Shown: in pieces, positions 1 to 9,599 of the stretch
Layout: each line of letters starts with the position of its first letter
How positions within the stretch are numbered: the stretch's first letter is position 1
DNA from: a gamma proteobacterium symbiont of Ctena orbiculata
Lineage (GTDB): Bacteria > Pseudomonadota > Gammaproteobacteria > Chromatiales > Chromatiaceae
Reading direction: 5' to 3'
DNA: 35,491 bases
NCBI GenBank assembly: GCA_003094535.1
Contig: NATV01000080.1
Coordinates: 1-35,491, forward strand
Notes under the pieces: model-generated
What the model was told of the DNA's origin: nothing
Database searches by the model: none
Seen by the model: only the letters and a program-made list of their open reading frames with translations
Position numbers and translations under genes: made by a program

Positions 1-251
1 ACCCGGTGGTTGGCTGATCGTCTCGGCAGATTATTGTTCAACGCGATGGCAGGTGAAAGGGCTAATATCCACATCGAGTATAAGCGGGGATGGAGCTTCA
101 CGAGGTGGGTATAGGCAATGCTCCCATGGGGTTATATATCGCCTGCTGTCAGCTATTTTACCGATTTATGACTATCGATGATAAGCCTCGAGTCTGGGGA
201 TCTGACCAGGGTACGAATGGGTATTGCAGCTGCCCGGCATCACAATATCTG

Positions 252-2546
252 TTAAAGGATGGGCTGGATGTTCGTTTCAGTTCTCGCCGTATCTAGGTGC
301 GTGTCACAGAACTTCAGTGTCAACGGGATTAAGACGAAGGTACCTATCAATGCCAACAACATTACCAATGCGCTCAATATCCCGAATTGTGAAACCGGCG
401 GAAATGCGGAGAACGCTAGTGTGGTGAATCCCAAGCCGAGTGCGAGTGATGTGGTGATAATCGGTTTTGATTCATGCCTGATGGTTTGCAGGAGAGAATC
501 CAACTGGGATGAACCGCTATCCATCAGACGCTGGTAACGTACCATGAAATGCATGCTGTGATCGACACAGACGCCCAGTGCAATGGCGGCTACCATGACC
601 GTGCCGGTATCAAGTGCGATATTGAAGAATCCCATGATCCCGAACAGCGCAACGATGGGGAAGAGATTGGAGAGTACTGCAACAAGGCCGATCTTCGCGT
701 TGCCAAGCAGCAGGGTGATGAGAACGAAGATGACACCCAGTATCATGATCAGAGAACGGCTTTGGCTGTCTGCCATGTAGTCGGCGGCCTGGCTGTTGAG
801 GTAGCTGCTGCCGGTTATCTTCATTTTCAGGGATGAATCGAGAGATTGTTCGGCAAACTCGACGATCTCCTCCACCGCCTGGTTGAGCTGCTTGGAGGAC
901 TCAATGCCATGTCTGACGATGATCCGGGCTTGATTGAAATCTGGTGAAACGAAGGCTTTTGCGCTTGCATGACCGAGGAGTGACATGTAGCCCTCGATAA
1001 GCTCGTCGCTTTCGGGCAGAGGGGCCTTGTCTGCCCTCTCCCCATCGATGCCGCTGTGGACCACGCTGATGAAATCCGCAAAAGAGAAGCTCTTCTCGAA
1101 TTCTGCCTGGGCTTCCAGCTGCTGCTGCAGCTTATGCAGCTGCTGAATGTTGGCGGATTTGAGAAACGCGCCATCGATGCCGTTGATCAGGATGGTAAGC
1201 GTCTGGATGCCTGAAAGCTTATCACGTATCTGTGCCGCCTGTTCAGGCAGTGACGAGGAGGCTGGAAAATAGTCCATGACGCTGTTGTTGACCTCGATGC
1301 GGGTAGACCAATAAGCGCTGACCAGCATTACCAGGGCCAGGACCAGAAACAGTCGGCGTGGATGGCGGGATTGCCAGCTAAATAGTTTCTCCGCGGCGCT
1401 GCTGAATGATGTTCCCGCGGAGAGATGCCCACCACAGTCGTCGCGTGATAGACCTTGCAGGCAGGCGGGTACCAGGGTCGAGGTGAGGAGAAAGTTGAAT
1501 GCCAAACCTACGGCAGTTACCAGGCCGAACTGTTGCAACAGGTCAATCCTGTTGAGCGCTATGGAGAGAAAGCCCAGACTGGTGGTGAAAAAGGTAAGGA
1601 GTATGGCGGTCCCCATATAGTTGGCCATAGAGCGAATGGCATCGAGCCTGGTAAGTCCCGCCCGAATCCCGGAGCGGTATTCAGCGATGAGGTGTATATC
1701 CTCCGTGGATCCGATGATGATCAGTAAGGCCGGAATGATCGATGTCATCACATTCACGGGAATCTCCATCACTGCCATCACGCCCAGGGTCCAGACGACA
1801 CTCACACCCGCCGTCAAAAGCGGTATCAGGGCGACGCAGGAGCGTTTGAATATCAACCAGAGTGTCAGTGCGAGCACGCTTAACGAAAGCGGTAGAATGA
1901 TCTTTAAATCATTACGGATCTGTTTGCTGATGCCGGTTCGGATTGAGGGATCGCCGAGATGGAAGACCTGGCGGAGTCGGCTCCGCAACGGTGCGATGGC
2001 TTCATCCAGGGCCCGGCTGACCGCTTCATCGAAGCCGCGGTGATAGTCCTGCATGTCGAGGTAGAGATTGATCGCCATTACCGTTCCGTCCCGGGAGAGC
2101 AGGTTGCGTTCGATCAGCGGATTCAGTAACGCGGCATTGGTGATTTCCTCCACCTGGTTTTGTGATTGAGGAATCGATTCAAGGTAGGGCCTGGTGTAGA
2201 CATAGCCGTTTTCTGTACGCAGATATCGCACCGAAAAGAGGCTCGTCGTATGTGAAACCCGGGGGATGGCTTCGATCCTGCGCAGTGCCTGCCGAATCGC
2301 GGTGAGATTGGCGGGTTGCAGGAGACCCTCATCCTCGAGGTAAATCACGGTGACGGCGTCGCTGCCAAATGTCTGCAGGCTCTCTTTGTAATCAGCCACA
2401 ACCTCGGGGTGGTTCACCATCATGCCTTCCGCACTGATTTCGATGCGTAACGCCGACAGCTGGAGAGCGGCTGAAAGGGTGATGAAAAGAGTAACCGTGA
2501 AAACCAGCCATGGTCTGTGTGCTGCGGCTGTGATGAGTCGCTTCAT
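252..2546 (-). CDS. MMPL/RND-superfamily exporter (predicted)
   Basis: A 764-residue polytopic inner-membrane protein with the duplicated layout of RND-superfamily exporters of the MMPL/COG1033 type. It has an N-terminal helix (about residues 12-32), a large periplasmic loop (about 33-205) and a helix bundle (about 215-370). A second copy follows: a helix near 400, a second loop, and helices from about 620 to 755. Family members are proton-driven and move lipids, hopanoids or other hydrophobic compounds; the substrate here cannot be read. No membrane-fusion protein or outer-membrane factor adjoins it, so it is not a classic tripartite drug pump. The start MKRLITAAAH has an AGGA about 10 nt upstream. 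The leader contains a small inverted repeat (GAATCC at 2559-2564 against GGATTC at 2586-2591). The family call is firm, the function open. Confidence 0.85.
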   Translation of the reverse strand: MKRLITAAAHRPWLVFTVTLFITLSAALQLSALRIEISAEGMMVNHPEVVADYKESLQTFGSDAVTVIYLEDEGLLQPANLTAIRQALRRIEAIPRVSHTTSLFSVRYLRTENGYVYTRPYLESIPQSQNQVEEITNAALLNPLIERNLLSRDGTVMAINLYLDMQDYHRGFDEAVSRALDEAIAPLRSRLRQVFHLGDPSIRTGISKQIRNDLKIILPLSLSVLALTLWLIFKRSCVALIPLLTAGVSVVWTLGVMAVMEIPVNVMTSIIPALLIIIGSTEDIHLIAEYRSGIRAGLTRLDAIRSMANYMGTAILLTFFTTSLGFLSIALNRIDLLQQFGLVTAVGLAFNFLLTSTLVPACLQGLSRDDCGGHLSAGTSFSSAAEKLFSWQSRHPRRLFLVLALVMLVSAYWSTRIEVNNSVMDYFPASSSLPEQAAQIRDKLSGIQTLTILINGIDGAFLKSANIQQLHKLQQQLEAQAEFEKSFSFADFISVVHSGIDGERADKAPLPESDELIEGYMSLLGHASAKAFVSPDFNQARIIVRHGIESSKQLNQAVEEIVEFAEQSLDSSLKMKITGSSYLNSQAADYMADSQSRSLIMILGVIFVLITLLLGNAKIGLVAVLSNLFPIVALFGIMGFFNIALDTGTVMVAAIALGVCVDHSMHFMVRYQRLMDSGSSQLDSLLQTIRHESKPIITTSLALGLGFTTLAFSAFPPVSQFGILSALVMLLALIGTFVLIPLTLKFCDTHLDTARTETNIQPIL

Positions 2547-2719
2547 AGGAGAAATCCTGAATCCACCGGTCTCGCCGGATATCTTGGATTCAGTTTTTCA
2601 CCGGCCGAATTTATTTCCTATGAGATGTTTTACTTGAAATCTGTGACATATTCACACCCTGATGCATAGCGGCTGTATGACAGGGAGAAGCTATCCAGGC
2701 ACAGCCTGGCGGGGTGCTG

Positions 2720-2749
2720 CAGACGACCGTGCAAGCCACGGATCGTCTG
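2720..2749. other. Stem-loop between pilU-like gene and exporter
   Basis: CAGACGACCGTG (2720-2731) pairs with CACGGATCGTCTG (2737-2749), with one bulged base and a 5-nt loop. A second short hairpin lies beside it: CCAGGC at 2695-2700 against GCCTGG at 2704-2709. Both are downstream of the minus-strand pilU-like gene and upstream of the exporter. No U-tract follows, so they could be a rho-independent-like barrier, an mRNA-stabilising structure or a leader element of the exporter. Confidence 0.45.
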
Positions 2750-2811
2750 TTGGTGAGCGGGGTGCGGTATAACGCGCGTGCTGTCTTAGCTGGCAGCCGG
2801 ACAGAGCAGGA

Positions 2812-3921
2812 TCAGAAGTGATCCTCCGCCACGCCGAGTCCGCCGGGTGCTTCCACACCCTCGGTGTCGGATAGGCGAATCTTCAACGACAGATTGTTGC
2901 GCGAATCCGCATGGGAGAGCGCCTCTTCCATGGAGATCTTGCCCTCTTTATAGAGTTTGTAGAGGGACTGATCGAAGGTCTGCATGCCGCGTTCGGTACC
3001 CTGCTCCATAACCTCCTTGATGCCGTGGATATCCCCCTTCTGGATCAGCTCGGAGATATAGGTGGTCAGCAGCATGATCTCCACCGCCGGCAGGCGTTGA
3101 CCGTTGATTCCCTTGACCAGGCGCTGGGATATGACCGCCTTGAGGTTGAGGGAGAGATCCATGAAAAGCTGATGATGGGCGGTGTCCGGGAAGAAGTTGA
3201 TGATGCGATCGAGGGCTTGGTTGGCGTTGTTGGCGTGCAGAGTCGAAAGGGCGAGATGACCGGTTTCCGCGTAGGCGATGGCGTGCTGCATGGTGCGCAT
3301 CTCGCGGACCTCGCCGATCTGGATCACATCCGGCGCTTCACGCATTGCATTCTTCAGGGCGTTTTCGTAGGACAGGGTATCGAGCCCGACCTCGCGCTGA
3401 TCGACCACCGACTTCTTATGGGTGTAGAGATACTCGATCGGGTCCTCGATGGTCAGGATATGTCCGGTCGCATTCTGATTGCGGTGCTCGATCATCGCCG
3501 CCAGGGTGGTCGATTTGCCCGAACCGGTTGCGCCGACAACCAGGACCAAGCCGCGGGGCTCCATGATCAGGTCCTTGAGAATGATCGGCAGGTTGAGCTT
3601 TTCCACGGGCGGGATTACTCCCTTGATGTAGCGAATGACCATCGCCGAATCGCCCCGTTGACGGTAGACATTGACCCGGAAACGCCCCAGCTGGTTGACC
3701 GATATCGCCAGATTGCACTCAAAGGTGGCTTCGTACTCCTTGATCTGGTCATCGTTCATGATGCCGTAAGCGAGCTTTCTGACCTGGTTGGGTTGCATAG
3801 GGGAGGTCCCTATCGGGCGTGTCTCACCTTCGGTCTTCAGATGGGGGGCGGCGCCGGTGCTGAAAAAGAGATCTGAGCCGTTTTTTTGCACCATCAACTT
3901 GAGATAGGGGACGATGTCCAT
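2812..3921 (-). CDS. pilU: PilU-like type IV pilus retraction ATPase
   Basis: A PilT/PilU-family secretion ATPase of 369 residues. These cytoplasmic hexamers power type IV pilus retraction; PilU is the accessory retraction motor that works with PilT. The Walker A motif GATGSGKST is at residues 130-138 and the Asp-box TIEDPIEY starts near 157. The Walker B region reads IQIGEVRE at 201-208, where many relatives have GE(I/M)RD. The His box (GHLALSTLHANNANQ) follows. The PilU-like C-terminal tail extends beyond the usual PilT length. I place the start at 3921 (MDIVPYLK), preceded by GAGGAAAG about 6 nt upstream. A start at 3954 would add 11 residues without a better ribosome site. PilT, its usual neighbour, is not next to it. 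Confidence 0.88.
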   Translation of the reverse strand: MDIVPYLKLMVQKNGSDLFFSTGAAPHLKTEGETRPIGTSPMQPNQVRKLAYGIMNDDQIKEYEATFECNLAISVNQLGRFRVNVYRQRGDSAMVIRYIKGVIPPVEKLNLPIILKDLIMEPRGLVLVVGATGSGKSTTLAAMIEHRNQNATGHILTIEDPIEYLYTHKKSVVDQREVGLDTLSYENALKNAMREAPDVIQIGEVREMRTMQHAIAYAETGHLALSTLHANNANQALDRIINFFPDTAHHQLFMDLSLNLKAVISQRLVKGINGQRLPAVEIMLLTTYISELIQKGDIHGIKEVMEQGTERGMQTFDQSLYKLYKEGKISMEEALSHADSRNNLSLKIRLSDTEGVEAPGGLGVAEDHF

Positions 3922-4256
3922 AAATACTTTCCTCGAAAATAACTTGGATCCCACTCTTCTGGCGGGCGATTATTATCTGGTTCAGCCTTCTCTATCGGCA
4001 GACTGACGGAAGAATGTAGGTTTGGTGGTTAAATATTTAACAAACTGAGCGGCGGTGTGCCTGGGGTTGGCTGAGATCCAGCTGGCTGGGGCCGTTTTGT
4101 ACGTTATGTCCCGATATCCGCCAAGTTGAGTCATACGGGGAGGCTTCGACATGAGTCGACCTATCTGACCACGGGAGAGCGGGAGTCGGGTATGGCGGGT
4201 TGGATGTTCCCCTTGATGTGTTCCCGGGTGGCGGAATCAGGCAGTAATTGCGGGTG
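3922..4256. other. Gene-free spacer upstream of pilU with a 14-bp palindrome
   Basis: No credible coding sequence is present. The only clear structure is the perfect palindrome GTTAAATATTTAAC at 4028-4041, about 105 bp upstream of the pilU-like start. It is AT-rich within GC-rich surroundings, so it could be an operator or part of the pilU promoter. The rest shows no repeat or clear promoter. Confidence 0.5.
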
Positions 4257-4427
4257 TTATGCGACTAGCTCGACCATTTCGAAATCAGACTTGCTGACGC
4301 CACATTCAGGGCACTCCCAATCTTCCGGGATATCCACCCAGCGGGTGCCGGCGGCTATGCCCTCTTCAGGGAGGCCTTTGGTCTCATCATAGACAAATCC
4401 ACAGACGATACATTGATACTTCTTCAT
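4257..4427 (-). CDS. Rubredoxin
   Basis: A 56-residue rubredoxin read on the minus strand from ATG 4427 to TAA 4257. It begins [15 protein letters not shown] and has the two CxxC(G) knuckles that hold a single Fe(Cys)4 centre: C6/C9 in CIVCG and C39/C42 in CPECG. It also has the family's conserved [12 protein letters not shown] stretch. Rubredoxins are small cytoplasmic one-electron carriers serving, for example, alkane hydroxylases, rubrerythrins or superoxide reductases. None of these partners is in the window, so its partner is unknown. AGGAG lies 7 nt before the start. Length and all four cysteines are intact. Confidence 0.95.
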   Translation of the reverse strand: MKKYQCIVCGFVYDETKGLPEEGIAAGTRWVDIPEDWECPECGVSKSDFEMVELVA

Positions 4428-4627
4428 CACATCTCCTGATCCAATACCGAGTTTATAGAGGGGTTTTTCATTAAGATAGCGTTAGAGGCCGGGAGACTCC
4501 ACCCTTCAAAGTTTGGGGTAAGGATGGGGTGCGGGGGGTGCGAAGTGACCGCTCACCGGAACCGTGCCACAGGTCGCTCGCTCAGCGTTGCCGGGTGATG
4601 AAGAGGTCAGGCGTGGCGGAAATTCGG

Positions 4628-4996
4628 CTACTCGTCATATTCCGAGGCGCGCCTGGCGTCGCCAAAGACCTTTTCCGCCGGGTAACGCGCCTCGTTGATG
4701 GCAATTTTACGTTCAACCGCATCGATCAGATCGATGTCCATACGTTCAGCGCACCTGATCAGGTAGATAAGGATGTCCGCCATCTCCAGGGCAACCGCGT
4801 CATGCTTTTCCGCGGGAAGATTCATGCTCTCTTCGGCGGTCAGCCACTGGAAATGCTCCACCAGTTCCGCGCACTCGGCGATCATCGCCATGGTGAGATT
4901 CTTCGGGTTGTGGAACTGTTCCCAGTTTCGTGTTTGCGCGAAGGCCTTTAATCGGCGGTTGAGGTCGTTCAGGCTGTCTTTGGGCATCTTATTCAC
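4628..4996 (-). CDS. MazG-like nucleotide pyrophosphohydrolase
   Basis: A 122-residue all-alpha NTP pyrophosphohydrolase of the MazG/RS21-C6 (dCTPase-like) type. These enzymes hydrolyse (d)NTPs to monophosphates and pyrophosphate and are thought to clean non-canonical nucleotides from the pool. The Mg-binding pattern is present: E41 and E44 in AECAELVEHFQW, then E71 and D74 in EMADILIYLIR. The likely start is GTG at 4996, with AAAGAGA just upstream. The in-frame ATG at 4987 would shorten it by three residues and sits too far from that site. It stands alone between the rubredoxin and the protease gene. Substrate preference is unknown. Confidence 0.88.
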   Translation of the reverse strand: MNKMPKDSLNDLNRRLKAFAQTRNWEQFHNPKNLTMAMIAECAELVEHFQWLTAEESMNLPAEKHDAVALEMADILIYLIRCAERMDIDLIDAVERKIAINEARYPAEKVFGDARRASEYDE

Positions 4997-5087
4997 ATGA
5001 TCTCTTTCAAGGTTGTGGTCCCTGGTGGCGCCGGCACCCTTGGCTTAATCAAAGTGGCGTGACTGCGCCTTATTGGAATCGGGCTCA

Positions 5088-6041
5088 TCAATACCACATG
5101 CCGTTGCGGTGCCAACGGGGTCGATAGGGGTTGTGTGCAAGCAGATTACGCATATTCCGAGGTGAAACAACCACACCCAGTGTGGAGGTGTCGAGGTGAG
5201 TGAGTGCCATCAGCCGTTCAACCCGCTCTTCCGTGGGCGGGTGGGTGCGCAACAGGGAGGGATCTGGAATCCGTGGTCCGGGATGGAGCAACCGTTCCAG
5301 CAGGCGGTGTCTTGGGGGTTCGAGTTGATTCAGGGCAGAGGCCAATCCGACCGGATCGCCGGTCAGCCTGGCCGCACCCAGGTCTGCCTCGTATTCCCGG
5401 CTTCTCGACAGAGCGAGCTGCGCCAGGGCACTCAAGGTTGGCGCGATCAACATCAGCAGGATCGGGAACCAGGGCAGGGTTGTCTCGCCGAACAGCATCA
5501 ATGGCAGGTTGATCAGCAGCAGCAACTGTCCGATCAGGGAGAGAAATCCAGTGATACGACTGGTGAGATCGGCAAACGCCATCAAGCGTGTATCCTGGTT
5601 GACCACGTGCATCAACTCATGCGCCAGGACGCCCGCCAGTTCCCGCCACTCCATACGGCGCAGCAGGCCATCCGAAATGGCAATCGCCGCACGCTCTCTT
5701 GTCCCGGTGGTGAACGCGTTCATGACATCGGATGGCAAGTAATAGAGTGAAGGGACCCTTTCCAGGCCGGCACGTCCGCCGAGTTGGGACATCAGCTGAT
5801 AGAGGGCAGGTGCCTCTTCGGGCAACAGGCGCCGGGCGCGAAACAGACGCATTGACCATTCCGGGGAGGCTACCGGATTTATTTGGTAGGAGATCAGGAT
5901 CACGATTGCCGTTGCCATGGCCAGCGGCGGCCCGCCGAGGAACCATGCCAGCCAGGCACAGAGACCGCCCAGGCTGAAAATCAGAATCAGCGACTGCAGC
6001 AGGTTCTTGGCTTTATGCTGGATATAGGTGGCCTGTTTCAT
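5088..6041 (-). CDS. HtpX-like M48 zinc metalloprotease
   Basis: A 317-residue membrane-bound M48-family peptidase. HtpX relatives cut misfolded or damaged inner-membrane proteins with a cytoplasmic zinc site. The zinc motif HELMH is at residues 141-145. The downstream glutamate ligand is in SRSREYEAD (E216). Two hydrophobic helices lie near the N-terminus (about 15-55) and a further pair at about 162-210. I choose the start MKQATYIQHK at 6041, because family similarity and hydrophobicity begin there. The frame stays open to 6251, but that 70-residue extension looks unlike protein of this family. No strong Shine-Dalgarno is visible before 6041. The C-terminal NPYRPRWHRNGMWY tail is unusual. 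It may not be the orthologue of E. coli htpX, so no symbol is assigned. Confidence 0.85.
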   Translation of the reverse strand: MKQATYIQHKAKNLLQSLILIFSLGGLCAWLAWFLGGPPLAMATAIVILISYQINPVASPEWSMRLFRARRLLPEEAPALYQLMSQLGGRAGLERVPSLYYLPSDVMNAFTTGTRERAAIAISDGLLRRMEWRELAGVLAHELMHVVNQDTRLMAFADLTSRITGFLSLIGQLLLLINLPLMLFGETTLPWFPILLMLIAPTLSALAQLALSRSREYEADLGAARLTGDPVGLASALNQLEPPRHRLLERLLHPGPRIPDPSLLRTHPPTEERVERLMALTHLDTSTLGVVVSPRNMRNLLAHNPYRPRWHRNGMWY

Positions 6042-6313
6042 GGTGGTACTTGTCGATCTAAGCCCAAAAACAGTCAAAATCCGTAAATCTCCGCGCGCAC
6101 GCAGGTTCGTCCTCAAGGTTATCGCGGCGCTGTTGATTATCCCAGTACCGGCGTCATCATGGACACCTCGGTATAGAGATTGTTCACCCGCCGACAATCC
6201 ATCTTCCCGCGAACTGTGCGACAATGGACCGATTGCCGGTTCTTCGTTCATTCACGGTGCCGGGGGAATCGGTTTACTGTTTAACGAACGCTCTCGCTCG
6301 TTGGGAAGATGTG

Positions 6314-6622
6314 ATGCTGGGAATTCATGGGCTGCTCACTTGGTTAAGTCATCATGAATACATGATGATGCTGGTAATATTGGTCGTTAGCCTGGCGGCG
6401 ACGCTGATCTTCGTCGGCAATCTGTTCGCCATCGTCTATGCCTTCGGGCAGAGTGTCTGGTGGGGAATCGGTGTGTTGCTCATCCCTCTGTTCAGTATTG
6501 TCTACTGCGCGCGCAACTGGGAGAGGGCGGCCTATCCCGGGAAGATGATCTATGCCGGACTTGCTGCATTGGGGCTGACCTATATTGCGCTTCTCATCAT
6601 GATGGCTGTCGATCCGGTCTGA
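6314..6622 (+). CDS. Small three-helix membrane protein, unknown function
   Basis: A 103-residue protein of unknown function with three predicted membrane helices, at about residues 17-40, 45-64 and 80-98. The sequence between helices 2 and 3 (YCARNWERAAYPGKMIY) is charged and probably cytoplasmic. It resembles small uncharacterised inner-membrane proteins that carry the phrase IPLFSIVYCARNWE, but I cannot name a family. The ATG at 6314 has GGAAG 5 nt upstream. The frame is open back to 6224, but the added 30 residues are not hydrophobic and look like leader sequence. It is divergent from the protease gene, so the two may share a regulatory region. Confidence 0.7.
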   Translation: MLGIHGLLTWLSHHEYMMMLVILVVSLAATLIFVGNLFAIVYAFGQSVWWGIGVLLIPLFSIVYCARNWERAAYPGKMIYAGLAALGLTYIALLIMMAVDPV

Positions 6623-6679
6623 ACCTGACCGGCCCGGCGCAGCGGTTCAGCCGGGTGGTTCCCCTGCAGGGTCGTTCGC

Positions 6680-7048
6680 CTATCGGGCAATCAACTCAAT
6701 CGTGTTCCGATCCGGATCCCGGCAAAACAGCGCCCGCCTTCCTGATCGGCTATTGCTGTAGTCGATGCCCGCCTGGTCGAGCTTGGCGCGTATTGCATCC
6801 AGGTTATCCACGAGAAAGGCGGTGTGACGGTCACGCCCGCCATGCTCGGGGCGATCGGCCAGGGCGTCGGGATTGTCGAGTTCCAACAGATGAATCTGTT
6901 GGCCGCCCACCTTCAACCAGGCCCCGGGAAAGCCAAGATCGGGGCGCGAAGGATCGATATCCAGACCCAGCAGGTCTTGATAGAAGGCAAGGGAGCGCCT
7001 GGTGTCGGCGACAAGCAGGCTGGCATGGTGGAGTTCGATCATCGCCAT
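6680..7048 (-). CDS. VOC-fold (glyoxalase/dioxygenase-like) protein
   Basis: A 122-residue vicinal-oxygen-chelate domain protein. It shows the repeated beta-alpha-beta pattern: MIELHHASLLVAD, then LAFYQDLLGL, QIHLLELDNP, HTAFLVDN and a terminal DPDRNTIELIAR. Family metal ligands would be the early His (H6/H7), a Glu in the LLEL strand, the His of HTAFL and the Glu of IELI. Members include glyoxalase I, fosfomycin-resistance enzymes and extradiol dioxygenases; the reaction here is not predictable. Its ATG follows the argH stop by one base (TAA C ATG), so it is almost certainly translated from the argH mRNA. An ATG two codons later is an equal alternative start. Confidence 0.85.
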   Translation of the reverse strand: MAMIELHHASLLVADTRRSLAFYQDLLGLDIDPSRPDLGFPGAWLKVGGQQIHLLELDNPDALADRPEHGGRDRHTAFLVDNLDAIRAKLDQAGIDYSNSRSGRRALFCRDPDRNTIELIAR

Positions 7049-7049
7049 G

Positions 7050-8444
7050 TTACAGACCGAGGCGCTCCCGGGCCCGCGCGATGGCGCTTCTCACCTGGGC
7101 GGGAGCGGTAGCACCGATATGGTCGCGGGCGGCGAGGGAACCCTCGAGGGTGAGGACGTCAAATACATCCTCGCCGATCTCATCGCTGAATCGCTGAAGC
7201 TCCTGCAGGCTCATCTGCGAGAGATCCCGTCCCTCGGCAACGCCGAAGGCGACCGCCTTGCCCACCACTTCATGGGCGTCGCGAAACGCAATACCCTTGC
7301 GAACCAGGTAGTCGGCCAGATCGGTGGCGGTGGCGAAACCCCGCATCACCGCCTGCCGCATCGCCTCCTTGCGACAGCTGATTGCGGGAATCATGTCGGC
7401 GAATACCTTCAGCGAACCCTTCAGGTTGTCCACGGTATCGAAAAGCGGTTCCTTGTCCTCCTGGTTGTCCTTGTTGTAGGCCAGGGGCTGGCTCTTCATC
7501 AGGGTCAGCAGGCCGATGAGATGGCCGAAAATGCGACCGCTCTTGCCGCGTACCAGCTCGGGCACGTCGGGGTTTTTCTTCTGCGGCATGATCGAGGAGC
7601 CGGTACAGAAGCTGTCGGCGAGTTCGATAAATCCGAACTGGGCGGAGGACCAGATGATCAGCTCTTCCGAGAAGCGGGAGAGGTGCATCATCAGAATGCT
7701 GGCGGCGGCACAGAATTCAATGGCGAAATCCCGATCGGATACGGCGTCCAGGGAGTTTTCCGCGGGCCGCGAGAAACCCAGCAGCTCCGCAGTGAGGTGG
7801 CGATCGATGGGATAGGTGGTGCCGGCCAGGGCGGCGGCGCCCAGGGGCATCACGTTGACCCGCCTGTTGCAGTCGGCGAGGCGCTCCCGGTCACGCTCCA
7901 GCATTTCGAACCAGGCCATCAAATGGTGGCCGAAAGAGACCGGTTGCGCCGTCTGCAGATGGGTGAAGCCTGGTAAGATGGTCTCCACCTCCAGCGCCGC
8001 CTTGTCGAGCAGGGCGGTCTGCAGGCGCAGGACGGCGCTGCGGATCTGGTCGATCTCGTCGCGCAGCCAGAGCCTGATGTCGGTGGCGACCTGGTCGTTG
8101 CGGGAACGGCCGGTGTGAAGTTTTTTACCCGCATCGCCGATAGCCTCGGTGAGGGCGGATTCGACATTCATGTGCACATCCTCGAGGGAGACCGACCAGG
8201 AGAAATCTCCCGCTTCGATGCGTTTGCGGATCTGCTCCAGCCCCTGCACGATGGCGTCACGCTCGGCTTCGCTGAGAATGCCCTGGCGTGCCAGCATGGT
8301 GGCATGGGCGATGGAGCCTTGGATGTCATATTGGTAAAGTCGCTGGTCAAAGCCGACGGATGCGGTGAACGCCTCGACGAAGGCGTCGGTCGGTTCATTG
8401 AAGCGGCCTGACCAGGGTTTTGCGGGCGCGTGACTGTCGCTCAT
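7050..8444 (-). CDS. argH: Argininosuccinate lyase
   Basis: Argininosuccinate lyase, 464 residues, the normal full length. It splits argininosuccinate into arginine and fumarate, the last step of cytoplasmic arginine synthesis. It belongs to the fumarase/aspartase superfamily, and the signature [12 protein letters not shown] is intact and carries the catalytic serine loop. The N-terminal KPWSGRF and [12 protein letters not shown] blocks are also typical. The start MSDSHAPAK has AGGA about 9 nt upstream. The gene is divergent from algZ across 53 bp, an arrangement known from Pseudomonas. The VOC protein gene follows directly. Confidence 0.98.
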   Translation of the reverse strand: MSDSHAPAKPWSGRFNEPTDAFVEAFTASVGFDQRLYQYDIQGSIAHATMLARQGILSEAERDAIVQGLEQIRKRIEAGDFSWSVSLEDVHMNVESALTEAIGDAGKKLHTGRSRNDQVATDIRLWLRDEIDQIRSAVLRLQTALLDKAALEVETILPGFTHLQTAQPVSFGHHLMAWFEMLERDRERLADCNRRVNVMPLGAAALAGTTYPIDRHLTAELLGFSRPAENSLDAVSDRDFAIEFCAAASILMMHLSRFSEELIIWSSAQFGFIELADSFCTGSSIMPQKKNPDVPELVRGKSGRIFGHLIGLLTLMKSQPLAYNKDNQEDKEPLFDTVDNLKGSLKVFADMIPAISCRKEAMRQAVMRGFATATDLADYLVRKGIAFRDAHEVVGKAVAFGVAEGRDLSQMSLQELQRFSDEIGEDVFDVLTLEGSLAARDHIGATAPAQVRSAIARARERLGL

Positions 8445-8497
8445 CTAGGGTTGTCCTGAATTTGTAAGCAGGCCGGATTATAGCAGGCGAGGAATGA

Positions 8498-9577
8498 ATG
8501 CAGCAGAGTGAGAGACAAGCTGTGCGGAAAGGCGCATCAGATCCAGACGGAAAACTGATCTTCATACCCAATTTCTGCGCCATTCGGGCGGTGTTCGCGG
8601 TGGTCGTCATCGGTGAACTGCTCGCCATCCTGATGACGCTGGTTGCGGTCGATCGCCTGGCTGAATTTTTTTCGGTGTTGAGCCTGATCTCGCTGCTGGT
8701 GCAATGGATCGGGCTGAGTACCGCGGCCCTGATCTGCCTGCTGCGCGCCCAACTCAACCGCCTGGGTAACTGGTGGGCAGGATTCAGCGTATTTTTCATG
8801 CTCATCGGGGTGGCCTGGATTCTCTCCCGGCTGGTTGTCTGGCTGGACAGCGGTTTCGGACTCACCTTTCTGCCCGGGCACCATTTCGACCTGATGTGGC
8901 GGATTGTGGGAATCAGCGCCATTGTCGGTATCCTGGCGCTACACTACCTCTATCTGCAGTATCTCTGGCGGCGCCAGGAGAAGGCGGAGAACAGCGCCCG
9001 GCTGCAGGCCCTCTACTCGCGCATTCGCCCCCACTTTCTCTTCAACAGCATGAACACCATCGCCAGTCTCACGCGGAGCGATCCCGCCATGGCCGAGGAG
9101 GTGGTGGAGGATCTCGCCGATCTGTTCAGGGTCTCTCTCGGGGATGCAAGCCAGCTCTCAACCCTGGGCAGGGAGATCGGGCTTGCCCGCCAATATCTCA
9201 GTATCGAACACTACCGCCTGGGAGACCGGCTGAAACTGGTGTGGGAGCTGAAGGATCTGCCCGAGCAGGCTAAAATCCCGCCGATGATCATCCAGCCGCT
9301 ACTGGAAAATGCGGTCTATCACGGTGTCGAGCCCGCGGCGAATGGGGGAACAATCACCATCAGCGGTCACTATCGACGCAATCGGATCAATTTGAGTATC
9401 CGCAACACCATGCCGGAGAAGGGCGAACGCAGCCAGCGTGAGGGCAATCAATTGGCAGTGGAGAATATTCGTGCCCGCCTTGCCGGTGTCTACGACCTCG
9501 AGGCGAGCCTGACCGAATCGAACATCGATGGCGAACATCAGGTGAGACTGGTGATACCCCATCCATGGTGGGAGTAG
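8498..9577 (+). CDS. algZ: AlgZ/FimS-type LytS-family sensor histidine kinase
   Basis: A 359-residue unorthodox sensor kinase of the LytS/AlgZ group (His_kinase plus HATPase_c). Four or more membrane helices occupy about residues 28-155. The kinase core follows with the motif RIRPHFLFNSMNTI, where H179 is the likely phosphorylated histidine. The N-box is IIQPLLENAVYHGVEP. The distal ATP-lid glycines are weak, as in AlgZ of Pseudomonas. In Pseudomonas the protein works with AlgR to control twitching motility, alginate and virulence genes; here its targets are unknown. The next gene is its response regulator, and the divergent gene is argH, which supports the orthology. Confidence 0.9.
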   Translation: MQQSERQAVRKGASDPDGKLIFIPNFCAIRAVFAVVVIGELLAILMTLVAVDRLAEFFSVLSLISLLVQWIGLSTAALICLLRAQLNRLGNWWAGFSVFFMLIGVAWILSRLVVWLDSGFGLTFLPGHHFDLMWRIVGISAIVGILALHYLYLQYLWRRQEKAENSARLQALYSRIRPHFLFNSMNTIASLTRSDPAMAEEVVEDLADLFRVSLGDASQLSTLGREIGLARQYLSIEHYRLGDRLKLVWELKDLPEQAKIPPMIIQPLLENAVYHGVEPAANGGTITISGHYRRNRINLSIRNTMPEKGERSQREGNQLAVENIRARLAGVYDLEASLTESNIDGEHQVRLVIPHPWWE

Positions 9578-9599
9578 AGGCCCCAGGGAGAATGCGAGT

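Noticed and set aside
90-296. 68-codon plus-strand frame at the left edge
   Set aside because: No ribosome site or domain, and it runs into the end of the exporter gene on the other strand.
7002-7976. 324-codon plus-strand frame opposite argH
   Set aside because: Antisense to a complete ArgH; no ribosome site and no domain.
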